A DNA stretch of 64,000 nt, taken from positions 1,116,001 to 1,180,000 of the forward strand of contig OW818639.1 in the NCBI GenBank assembly GCA_942492795.1, given 5' to 3'. Shown piece by piece: positions 34,143 to 41,946 of this stretch. How positions within the stretch are numbered: the first letter of the stretch is position 1; each line of letters starts with the position of its first letter. The position numbers and the translations under genes were made by a program. The stretch is from RGIG3178 sp942492795 (GTDB taxonomy: Bacteria > Bacillota > Clostridia > Christensenellales > QAND01). The notes under the pieces were generated by a model. It saw only the letters and a program-made list of their open reading frames with translations. It made no database searches and had not been told where the DNA came from.

Positions 34143-34247
34143 TCAGTCAGCCGCCGGCGCGGGGATCAGGCCTTTGCGCCCCAGCACCCTTTGAATGTAA
34201 GGCATCACTTTCGCGTTCTCCTCAAGACAATAATTGAAAAAGCACAT
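34143..34247 (-). other. Small ORF or gene remnant, 34 codons
   Basis: On the minus strand an ATG at 34247 opens a 34-codon frame (MCFFNYCLEENAKVMPYIQ...). The same frame is open further upstream to a stop about 54 bases before the ATG, giving 52 codons in all. I see no ribosome-binding site. It could be the decayed 3' end of a lost gene or chance. It is the only coding-like signal in the 400-base gap between fliY and the next gene. Confidence 0.2.
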
Positions 34248-34420
34248 CCCGGATTGTGCGTTTACTTTATTGACGCAATGCACGAATATGGATATTCTTT
34301 AGTAGATGAAGCCGGATCGCGTAACAAAGTCCCACTGTACGGCGTTTAGCACCTAAAAGAAGATGGAACCTGCGGCATCTGTTTGCGAAGTTATATTTTT
34401 TATGAAACAAGGATGGAACG

Positions 34421-35629
34421 ATGCGATTGTTGAAAAAAATGAAAATCGATACGACGCTTCTTCTGACGCTTCTTGTCATACTGGTCGGATATATACTGAT
34501 CCACGACCTGTTGGGCGGCACACTGTTCGCGCACAGCGAATGGGACAGCTACACGCTGCAGGCAATGGCATGGCGGCAAGGCCGGATGGATCTTGAGCAG
34601 AACTACGCCTGGCTTGAGCTTGCGATTTTTCAGGGCAAATACTTTGTATCGTTCCCGCCGGTGCCGTCGCTTGTCATGGTTCCTTTGACATACCTTTTCG
34701 GCGCGCAAACACCGAACAATTTCATCATGGTCGTGTATTCTCTTATGAGCGTATCGGCAGCGTATTTTGTGTTTGTGTCCGTCGGAATGAAAAAAAACCA
34801 TGCGGCGTTCTTTGCCACTTTCGTCGTGCTGGGCAGCAATATGATGTGGATGTCCACCAACGGCGGGGTGTGGTTCCAGGCGCAATCGCTCAATATGCTG
34901 TTGTGCCTGCTCGCGATTTTGGCTGTTTTGAAAAAGCGCCGGGCGCTTGGCATGACGCTTGTAGCGCTTGCTGTCGGGTGCCGTCCGTTTTCCATCTGCC
35001 TGTTTCCGGTATTTTTGGTCTATTTCTGCTTGCAGGACAAAGCGGAAACCCCCGATATCCCGTTGTGGAAGATCATCCTGAAACAATGGAAGACGCTTAT
35101 CATACCCGCGCTTATCGGGGCTTCCTACATGGCATACAACTATGCGCGCTTTGCGGATCCCATGGAGTTCGGTCACAATTATCTTCCGGAATTTTCCGGC
35201 GATACCCCGCAGTTCGGTCTTTATTACGCGCTGGAGAATCTGGGCAATATCTTTCGGCCGATTTTTATAACAGGGGCGGGTATATTGACCTACCCGACGT
35301 TCAACGGTTTTCTGTTCTTCGTGGCAAACCCGTTCTTTCTTCTGTTCTTCGCACAGATCATTCGGGATGTCAAAAGCCGCAGCATGACCAAAACGAAGAT
35401 CGCCTGCATTGTTTTCCTGCTGATGGATCTGTTTCTTCTTCTGGTCCATAAAACCTTCGGCGGATGGCAATTCGGCGCGCGGTATACGGTGGATCTCCTG
35501 CCGTTTGCACTTTTTTATATGCTTTTGAACGGGAAGCACGACGTGAAGAGGTGGGAGGTCGTCGCGGGGATTCTGGCGCTGATGTTCAATATATACGGAG
35601 CGCTTGCGATGACATTTTTGCATGCGTAA
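34421..35629 (+). CDS. Polytopic GT-C-type membrane glycosyltransferase-like protein
   Basis: The 402-residue integral membrane protein has about 10-11 hydrophobic helices. The first periplasmic loop after helix 1 carries 'FAHSEWDSYTLQAMAWRQGRMDLEQNYAWLEL', with acidic residues placed as in GT-C (ArnT/PMT-like) lipid-phosphosugar transferases, and later 'FPPVPSLVMVPLTYLFG' and 'GCRPFSICLFPVFLVYF'. I infer transfer of a sugar from a lipid carrier on the outer face of the membrane. The acceptor is unknown. AAGGATGGAACG precedes the ATG. It is followed by two related transferase-like genes, just after the flagellar operon. Confidence 0.65.
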   Translation: MRLLKKMKIDTTLLLTLLVILVGYILIHDLLGGTLFAHSEWDSYTLQAMAWRQGRMDLEQNYAWLELAIFQGKYFVSFPPVPSLVMVPLTYLFGAQTPNNFIMVVYSLMSVSAAYFVFVSVGMKKNHAAFFATFVVLGSNMMWMSTNGGVWFQAQSLNMLLCLLAILAVLKKRRALGMTLVALAVGCRPFSICLFPVFLVYFCLQDKAETPDIPLWKIILKQWKTLIIPALIGASYMAYNYARFADPMEFGHNYLPEFSGDTPQFGLYYALENLGNIFRPIFITGAGILTYPTFNGFLFFVANPFFLLFFAQIIRDVKSRSMTKTKIACIVFLLMDLFLLLVHKTFGGWQFGARYTVDLLPFALFYMLLNGKHDVKRWEVVAGILALMFNIYGALAMTFLHA

Positions 35630-35788
35630 AAGCGGTGCCGCTTGGGAATTTCACAACGGATATACCCATCGGTGAAGATTGTGGCGGGATCATCCCAAAG
35701 CCGCGCTTCAATGCAGCAAGCGAAAAGAAACAGCATGTTCGAATAACCGGCGGAAGAATCGGTTCGATCAAAAAACCGAGAGGTTCAG

Positions 35789-37060
35789 ATGGAAGCGTTT
35801 TTGGAACAAAGCAGCGCCGTGCTGTCCATCGTCCTGTTTGCGGTCGCCCTTATCGGGACGATCTATGTTGGTATCCGCCGGATCGTTGGCGCACAGCGGT
35901 TAAACAAAAGCGCTCTTAGCGCGCCGCGCAGTGACGGCATCATGCTCCGGCAGGATTATTGGAACCTTTTCTGGTGGCTTTTTCTGACCACACTGTTGGT
36001 GTATGCCACAGGCGTCATCGCGCAGATCGTGTCAAGCGAAGGACCAAAGCCGCTTTGGGAGCATTTTTTCAACGCATTCCAGCGAACCGACGCCAAGAAC
36101 TATATCATCATAGCGCGTGACGGCTACACCGCCGTGGGGGAGAATCGCTTCTTCATCGTCTTCTTTCCGCTGTTTCCGTACTTGGTCCGGTTCTTTGCGG
36201 TGCTCTTCGGCGGGGATTTTGTCGTTGCGGCCTTTGTGCTGAACTTCATTCTGATGTACCTGGCCATCGTCGTTATGTTCCGCCTGGGCATCATGGATTT
36301 CCCCAAAAGAACGGTGTATACCGCCATCGGGCTAATGTTACTGTTTCCGGAGGCCTTTTTCTTCCACAATCCCTACAATGAACCCTTGTTCCTGCTGCTT
36401 TCGCTTCTGAGCATGTATTTTACCCGCAAGGACAAATACGCGCTGGCCGGGCTTGCGGGCATGCTGTGCGCGTTTACCCGCGCTGCGGGTGTTTTGTGCG
36501 CGGTACCGCTGGTGGCGCGCTCGTTTATCCGCGCCTTTTATGACGGCGCTTTCCATCCGTTGCAATGGCTGAAAAAAGCCGTATGGTCTCTGCTCACACT
36601 ATGCGGCACAGGCTTATACCTGTTGGTCAACACCATCGTGACGGGAAACCCGTTTATGTTCCTCGTACACCAAAGCGAGCATTGGGACAATTATTTCAAG
36701 CTGTTTCCAAGCGCCGTCGGTACCATAACGGGGCGTATGCTTTCCAACATTGATGTTTTTCAATCCGTGCTATGGATATCCCAGTTTGCCGCCATCTTTT
36801 TGTTCTTAGGCCTGCTCGTCATCGGCGTTTGGAAGCTCAGCACGGAGATGTCGCTGTATAACTGTGCCTATTTTTTCATGATGATATCGCTCAGCTGGCT
36901 TTTAAGCGCCCCGCGATATCTGATGGTGCTGTTTCCGTCTTTCTTTGTGCTGGCAACGGTGCTTGACAACAAAGCGCTGCGCGCCATTGTCATGGCGCTG
37001 TTCGGGATAGGGCTTTGCGTGATGACCTATCTGTTCTGTATCGGGTACTGCATCTACTGA
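35789..37060 (+). CDS. PIG-V-like membrane mannosyltransferase-type protein, copy 1
   Basis: The 423-residue polytopic protein (about 10 membrane helices) has the PIG-V/GPI-mannosyltransferase-2-like pattern: 'RTDAKNYIIIARDGYTAVGENRFFIVFFPLFPYLVRFFA' after the second helix (acidic residue, then Y..IA..GY), 'FFFHNPYNEPLFLLLSLLSMYFTRK' and 'GMLCAFTRAAGVLCAVPLVARSF'. Bacterial members are thought to transfer mannose or another hexose from a polyprenyl phosphate donor. ATG 35789 follows GAGAGG. It is paralogous over its full length to the next gene. Confidence 0.75.
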   Translation: MEAFLEQSSAVLSIVLFAVALIGTIYVGIRRIVGAQRLNKSALSAPRSDGIMLRQDYWNLFWWLFLTTLLVYATGVIAQIVSSEGPKPLWEHFFNAFQRTDAKNYIIIARDGYTAVGENRFFIVFFPLFPYLVRFFAVLFGGDFVVAAFVLNFILMYLAIVVMFRLGIMDFPKRTVYTAIGLMLLFPEAFFFHNPYNEPLFLLLSLLSMYFTRKDKYALAGLAGMLCAFTRAAGVLCAVPLVARSFIRAFYDGAFHPLQWLKKAVWSLLTLCGTGLYLLVNTIVTGNPFMFLVHQSEHWDNYFKLFPSAVGTITGRMLSNIDVFQSVLWISQFAAIFLFLGLLVIGVWKLSTEMSLYNCAYFFMMISLSWLLSAPRYLMVLFPSFFVLATVLDNKALRAIVMALFGIGLCVMTYLFCIGYCIY

Positions 37061-37168
37061 CGGCGCCGGATAATGGATAGGATCGAAGACAATCCCGTTT
37101 TATAGAGCGGCTCCCCGTTGGAGGAGACAAAAGCCGGGTATGCTAAAGCGAACGAAACGAGGTGAACG

Positions 37169-38437
37169 ATGGTAGCCATCGCCGGGATAACTTTTTCTGT
37201 CCTGTCCGCGATCCTGTATATGATCGCGTTTATCGGCATGGTAAGCGTGGGCATCCATCGCCTGATACAGTGCCAACGCGAGGGGAAAAGCGCTTTGAAT
37301 CCGCCGATTGGCACGACGATGGAACGCGCGGATTACGGCAGGCTTTTTTTGTGGTTGCTGTTGAGCACGCTTTTGGTGTATGCGGTGGGCATCATCGCAC
37401 AGATAAGCAACAGCGAAGTCCCGCTATCGCTCCACGATGCGTTTTTGCGCGCTTTCCAAAAATCAGACGCCCTGCACTACATGGAAATAGCAAAAAACGG
37501 GTATGCCGCCGTCGGCGAAACGAGCTTCTTTATCGTGTTTTTCCCGCTCTTTCCGTTTCTGGTACGCATACTGGCGATCTTCACCTGTGGACATTATATC
37601 CTATCAGCCGTCCTGTTGAATTTTACATTGATGTACGTTTCCATCGTGACGATCTTCAAGCTCGGCATCATGGATTTCCCGCGCGACACCGTCTTTTATG
37701 CGATCGGGTTTCTGTTGTTGTTCCCGGTGGCATTTTTCTTTCACAATGCCTACAGCGAACCGCTGTTTTTGATGACATCATCGCTTTCCCTGTACTGTAC
37801 ACGAAGGGACAGGTACGCGCTGGCTGGCATCATCGGCTTTTTCTGCGCACTGTCCCGCGCGTCCGGCGTGCTGTGTGCTGTGCCGCTGGTGGCGCGCTCT
37901 TTTATTGGGGCATGGCAGAGCGGGCGGTTCCACCCGCTGCAATGGCTGAAAAAAGCGGCATGGAGCATCGCCACGCTTTCGGGTACGGGATGTTATCTAT
38001 GGATTAATTACATGGTGACCGGCGATGCGCTGCGGTTCTTGGCCATCGAGAGCGAGCATTGGCACAACGGCTTTACGCTGTTCCCAAACGCCGTGCGCCT
38101 TGTCACCCAAGGCATGCTCACCAACACCTATTCGCACCATGTCGCCTTTTGGATTCCGCAGTTCCTGGCGCTGTTCTTTTTTTTGGTGCTTCTGATACTG
38201 GGCGCAAAGCGGCTTTCCACCGAGCTGTCGTTCTACAACTGCGCATTCTATCTGCTGATGATCTCGCAAACCTGGCTTCTAAGCGGTCCACGGTATCTGA
38301 TGACGATGTTCCCGGCGTTTTTTGTGTTGGCAATGGTACTGAAAAGCAAAACAGCGCGCATCATTGTGCTCGTTTTGTCCGGCATCGGGCTTGTGCTGAT
38401 GACTTGGCTGTTTGCGATCGGGCATTGTATTTATTGA
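37169..38437 (+). CDS. PIG-V-like membrane mannosyltransferase-type protein, copy 2
   Basis: This 422-residue protein is a tandem paralogue of the preceding gene and aligns end to end without large gaps. Shared blocks include 'TLLVYA.GIIAQI', 'FQKSDALHYMEIAKNGYAAVGETSFFIVFFPLFP', 'FFFHNAYSEPLF', 'LSRASGVLCAVPLVARSFI', 'FHPLQWLKKA.WS' and the C-terminus. The catalytic-loop acidic residue (SDA) is conserved in both. The two copies have drifted in loops, so the duplication is not recent. ACGAGGTG precedes the ATG at 37169. The acceptor could be a wall polymer or surface protein; flagellin is possible but unproven. Confidence 0.75.
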   Translation: MVAIAGITFSVLSAILYMIAFIGMVSVGIHRLIQCQREGKSALNPPIGTTMERADYGRLFLWLLLSTLLVYAVGIIAQISNSEVPLSLHDAFLRAFQKSDALHYMEIAKNGYAAVGETSFFIVFFPLFPFLVRILAIFTCGHYILSAVLLNFTLMYVSIVTIFKLGIMDFPRDTVFYAIGFLLLFPVAFFFHNAYSEPLFLMTSSLSLYCTRRDRYALAGIIGFFCALSRASGVLCAVPLVARSFIGAWQSGRFHPLQWLKKAAWSIATLSGTGCYLWINYMVTGDALRFLAIESEHWHNGFTLFPNAVRLVTQGMLTNTYSHHVAFWIPQFLALFFFLVLLILGAKRLSTELSFYNCAFYLLMISQTWLLSGPRYLMTMFPAFFVLAMVLKSKTARIIVLVLSGIGLVLMTWLFAIGHCIY

Positions 38438-38440
38438 AAT

Positions 38441-38467
38441 TCAGTCAAAAATTGTGTTTTTGACTGA
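38441..38467. repeat. Perfect 11-bp inverted repeat between convergent genes
   Basis: TCAGTCAAAAA and TTTTTGACTGA flank a TTGTG loop, four bases after the stop of the second PIG-V-like gene. The A/T-rich inner arms could form a bidirectional terminator-like hairpin. Confidence 0.6.
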
Positions 38468-38635
38468 GAACAACGTTTAACATTCTTTGTGGCAAATCCG
38501 CCGCACATGTCGCCGGATTTAACCGGTTATGATGGGATGCATTGGTATAATTAATTATTGTACTGAGAAAGGCCTTTTCCGTTTCCTTGAAATATCATCG
38601 GTCGAAATGAGGAAATAAATATAGAAAATGAATCA

Positions 38636-39559
38636 TTACTCTGTATAAGGTTCGTAGAAAAATAATTTTCCTTTGTCCGTCTTGACCGCTTTCCCGCCGC
38701 TCAATTTCATCCTGTAATGGCCGAAATAATCTCCGCGTTCTAGATTATAGGCATTTAAACAGAAGGAAAGCCATCCGTTGCGGATTTGGTAGTCGTAAAA
38801 AATGACTTTTCTTACGCCATTGGCATAATCGATCGCTTTTTCAATCGCTGCTCTGTCCGGAATGTCCACCGTCATCCCTTCAACGGTTTCAAAAGCGAAG
38901 TCCGTACGGTATAAATCCCAATCACCGCCGTAAAAATACATATAGTTGCCTTGAGTCGGAATATACAGATCAATCGAGCCGGCGCACAGGATCTTCTCTT
39001 TGCCGTCGGGCGAGACACGTATGGTATCCCAATTAGTGAAATCACCGCTGCTTTCATTTCGATAGACAAACAGGTATTTCGGTGAAGCTGCCATTTTAAA
39101 GCCTGTTATTTCAAGATTTTCGACTTTACCCTCGCTATTTTTACGACAGACAGGAAACTCGTCCAACCCGTCGATGTTGGGAACCGGTTTGGATGTATCG
39201 AAAAAGTACGTCCATTCCGCGATGTTCAAACGGACTTTGGAAGCGGCTTTGATGCTTTGGGGATTAGGCTGCATATCAAGTGCCGGATTATTTTGCTCTG
39301 TTTCGGTGAGATATTTTTCATAATTCATCGCACCATAGCCGTGGACCCCAAAACTCTCCTCGCTAACGTGCCAGACACCGGGTTCAAAAGAGGGCTCGGG
39401 CGTATATTCTTCCTCGATCGAATCCTCATCGTCTTGAGAAAACGTTGGTGCTTCCATAGTCGAAGCCGTGGGCGCAGAAAAAGGAAACGGCGCGGAACAA
39501 CCGCCAGATAAAAGCATCATGACGACCAGCAAAATACAGATTGACCGTTTCAATATCAT
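38636..39559 (-). CDS. Putative lipoprotein of unknown function
   Basis: The 307-residue protein has a lipoprotein signal peptide (KRSICILLVVMMLLSGGC; lipid-modified Cys at about residue 21), followed by a Ser/Thr/Glu/Pro-rich linker (to about 60) and a soluble domain with many aromatic residues ('YMYFYGGDWDLYRTDFAFE'). I do not recognise the domain. ATG at 39559 follows GAGGAATCACAG, so it is chosen over an ATG at 39601. It converges with the PIG-V-like pair and is probably monocistronic, located on the outer face of the membrane. Confidence 0.75.
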   Translation of the reverse strand: MILKRSICILLVVMMLLSGGCSAPFPFSAPTASTMEAPTFSQDDEDSIEEEYTPEPSFEPGVWHVSEESFGVHGYGAMNYEKYLTETEQNNPALDMQPNPQSIKAASKVRLNIAEWTYFFDTSKPVPNIDGLDEFPVCRKNSEGKVENLEITGFKMAASPKYLFVYRNESSGDFTNWDTIRVSPDGKEKILCAGSIDLYIPTQGNYMYFYGGDWDLYRTDFAFETVEGMTVDIPDRAAIEKAIDYANGVRKVIFYDYQIRNGWLSFCLNAYNLERGDYFGHYRMKLSGGKAVKTDKGKLFFYEPYTE

Positions 39560-39686
39560 CTGTGATTCCTCATTCGCGTTTGAAGGATCAATACACACCA
39601 TTGCATATTATACTATCATAAACAACATAAAAATATAAAACGATTTGCATATTCAACCGAAGAAGTGTCCATCGTTAGGAAGACAC

Positions 39687-39709
39687 CGCAGAAGGTTCAG
39701 CCTTCTGCG
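39687..39709. repeat. Hairpin downstream of phosphodiester glycosidase gene
   Basis: CGCAGAAGG and CCTTCTGCG pair around TTCAG, 22 bases after the stop of the minus-strand gene at 39732. There is no T-run on the minus side, so a terminator role is weak. Confidence 0.45.
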
Positions 39710-39731
39710 CGTTTACTGTAGTCTTGGTTTT

Positions 39732-40631
39732 CTAATAGCCGATGTAGAGGATATCGCTCGTTTTGCGTTCCTTGCCATCGCTTGGGTTGTTGACTACTTT
39801 GTTGTTCATCACCATTTCTGAAGACCCGCCGCCATCCAGATTGTACGCTACGGTGCAGCCGTATTGAATGAACAGATTTGCGAAATCTTCAAGCAATATC
39901 CCGTTGCTGTAGCCGGATTCCCGGCCGTCCACGACAAGGAAAACATAGTGCAGAGGCTCGATCATCCCGATGCCGGTACGGGGGTTGATCGCGCTCACAT
40001 GACCTGAACTCGTCTTTTTGACATATTGAGAGTTCTCTACCAGCGTTGGGCCAAACGACCAGCTGTGCAGCGCACCCTGGGCTGTTAGTTCCTGGCCTGT
40101 CACGTTGTCAGGGACGATGCGCATGGTTCCATCCATAAAAAGGACCATCACTTCGCCGATGAAATTGTCGTTGTAACAGGTGCCATTTCGAATTGTCAGC
40201 TTCTTGGTGTTGTATCCGCAATAGTCCCCGTTTATTGCCAAAAAAGCATTCAGGCGTGTGGTCATGCCGGTCATCTTCTCTTCTATGTGCAGGCCATATT
40301 TGTTGTTGGCAAACGCGGTCTTGAAGTACTGCACACTGTCCAGGTTGATGTCGGCTACGAAATAGGTCAGGTTCTTCTGAACCACTTTGGTCACCTTTAT
40401 CTGTATATGCTCGTCGGTATATTGCGTGTCCGTGTATACCTTTACAACCGGTGTCGCGCTGGGCTTGGCAGGTACCGGCGTAAAGGTGATGGATGCCGTC
40501 GGCATTATCTGCGCAAGTTCTTTTGCAAAGACAAAGGTGTCCAGCATGATGAACGAGGACATTGCGATCAGCAGCAGCGATGTGATGCACGCGAACAGGT
40601 AGCGGAACCGGTATCGGCTTCTTTTAAGCAA
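39732..40631 (-). CDS. NAGPA-domain phosphodiester glycosidase family protein, membrane-anchored
   Basis: The 299-residue protein has an N-terminal membrane anchor (about residues 10-34), a Thr/Pro-rich spacer and the NAGPA (phosphodiester-alpha-GlcNAcase-like) domain from about residue 75. Conserved pieces are 'LNAFLAINGDYCGY', 'ALHSWSFGPTLVENSQ', 'NPRTGIGMIEPLHYVFLVVDGRESGYSNGILLEDFANLFIQYGCTVAYNLDGGGSSEMV'. Family members remove sugar-1-phosphodiester caps from glycans or act on exopolysaccharide or wall polymers. It is expressed from a promoter at 40667-40695. Confidence 0.88.
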   Translation of the reverse strand: MLKRSRYRFRYLFACITSLLLIAMSSFIMLDTFVFAKELAQIMPTASITFTPVPAKPSATPVVKVYTDTQYTDEHIQIKVTKVVQKNLTYFVADINLDSVQYFKTAFANNKYGLHIEEKMTGMTTRLNAFLAINGDYCGYNTKKLTIRNGTCYNDNFIGEVMVLFMDGTMRIVPDNVTGQELTAQGALHSWSFGPTLVENSQYVKKTSSGHVSAINPRTGIGMIEPLHYVFLVVDGRESGYSNGILLEDFANLFIQYGCTVAYNLDGGGSSEMVMNNKVVNNPSDGKERKTSDILYIGY

Positions 40632-40666
40632 TGCTTTATCTCCCTGGAAGCAAATAGTATAGAATG

Positions 40667-40695
40667 ATTTTATAGTATTTACTATTGTTTGGCAA
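40667..40695 (-). promoter_or_regulatory. SigA-type promoter of phosphodiester glycosidase gene
   Basis: On the minus strand TTGCCA (40695-40690) and TAAAAT (40672-40667) are 17 bases apart. The spacer contains the dyad ATAGTA-AA-TACTAT, which could be an operator. Confidence 0.65.
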
Positions 40696-40875
40696 TAATA
40701 ACAATCAGCACGTTTCGGTTGGAATACAGTACTTGTTGACGATGTTCCCGGCAGCGGGAAAGCACGGCTCGCCCGGTTGCGATGGGATGCATTCGAAGGT
40801 TCCGTGCCAACGATTTTTACAACATTATTTCGAGGTTGCCTTAGGGGAATCTCATGTCAAACGCTATTCGTATGC

Positions 40876-40881
40876 TATAAT
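40876..40881 (+). promoter_or_regulatory. Extended -10 element upstream of DUF2927 lipoprotein gene
   Basis: TGCTATAAT gives a TG-extended -10 at 40876-40881. The best -35 is ATGTCA at 40854-40859 (16-base spacer), which is weak. It lies about 115 bases before the start codon. Confidence 0.45.
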
Positions 40882-40995
40882 AAACCATAGCGGCCGCTTG
40901 CTTTTTAAGGGCGTAAACTGACCGGAACAGGCAAAGCCTTTTCCGTCAGGAATGCCAAGGTGGCATCGTCACTGCTTTATGGATGGGGTGCTGTT

Positions 40996-41802
40996 ATGAA
41001 AAAGAAAACGAGCATTATCCTTTTTGTCCTGTTAAGCCTTTTGCTCAGCGCGTGCACAAAGAACAACACGGCAGGCATTCCTTTTTCCTCCGCCAACAGT
41101 ACGCAGACGTCCGCGCCCACACTTTTTAGAACACCGGAGCCCACATCAACGCCGCTTCCAACAAAAACGCCGGCAAAACTCAGCGGTTATGCGCAGGAGC
41201 TTCTGGATTATTTCATGGCGATTGCGCTGAGCAGCGAATACGGATCAAACCATGAAGGCGCCGTGATCCGCTGGGAAGGGCTCATCACATTGGAGGTATC
41301 CGGCAAACCGACACAGAAAGATATGCAAACCCTGACGGATTTTGCGGATATACTCAACGACGTTTCGCCCAATCTGCGCATTGCGATCACGGAAAAAGCC
41401 GGAACGGGCAATTTCGTATTTTACTTCGTTCCGCTAAGGGACATGAAAAAAGCGATCCCGACCTATGTCGAGGGCAACTGGGGCTATGTCTATCTGACAT
41501 GGGACAGCGCATACCGCATCGACAAAGCCTCAGCCGCGATCGCAACCGATGTTACCAACCAACAACAGCGCAACCACCTTATCATGGAAGAATTTGCCCA
41601 AGGGCTGGGGCTTCTCAATGACAGTTTGAAATATCCCGAGAGCATCTTCTACGGAAAGTGGACGGAAGTTCAAAAGCCGGCAGATATAGACTATTATGTG
41701 ATCGCGATGCTCTACAGCAACGCGATTCACGCCGGGCAAACCTTGGATGAGGCGAAATCGGCATTGACGGAACTTCTGATCAGCAATCCTCCGAAAAAAT
41801 GA
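40996..41802 (+). CDS. DUF2927-type lipoprotein
   Basis: The 268-residue protein has a lipoprotein signal (KKKTSIILFVLLSLLLSAC; Cys at about 19), a Thr/Pro-rich linker, and a soluble domain whose core 'RNHLIMEEFAQGLGLLNDSLKYPESIFY' is the hallmark of DUF2927, a family with a metalloprotease-like helix in which the first His is here replaced by 'RNHLIMEE'. Function is unknown. The frame opens at ATG 40960 but ATG 40996, which starts the lipid signal, is chosen. It converges with the methyltransferase gene and shares the terminator at 41891-41932. Confidence 0.75.
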   Translation: MKKKTSIILFVLLSLLLSACTKNNTAGIPFSSANSTQTSAPTLFRTPEPTSTPLPTKTPAKLSGYAQELLDYFMAIALSSEYGSNHEGAVIRWEGLITLEVSGKPTQKDMQTLTDFADILNDVSPNLRIAITEKAGTGNFVFYFVPLRDMKKAIPTYVEGNWGYVYLTWDSAYRIDKASAAIATDVTNQQQRNHLIMEEFAQGLGLLNDSLKYPESIFYGKWTEVQKPADIDYYVIAMLYSNAIHAGQTLDEAKSALTELLISNPPKK

Positions 41803-41890
41803 CGCGAAAGCATATAGGGTGCTCGTTGGGTTTCGAGTCCGCGAAGAACGCAACCTTCATACGCAAGCCATACTTGCGAAAAAATACATC

Positions 41891-41932
41891 AAAAAAGCCG
41901 CCCGGTTCTTTGTGAACCAATGGCGGCTTTTT
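41891..41932. terminator. Bidirectional terminator between convergent genes
   Basis: AAAAAAGCCGCC pairs with GGCGGCTTTTT, with an inner GGTTC/GAACC stem. A-run and T-run on both sides suit termination of the + strand lipoprotein gene and the minus-strand methyltransferase gene. Confidence 0.85.
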
Positions 41933-41946
41933 GCGTTTTGCGATAT

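Noticed and set aside
34119..34349. 76-codon + strand frame after the fliY terminator
   Set aside because: No ribosome-binding site, Cys/His-rich low-quality sequence, no family resemblance.
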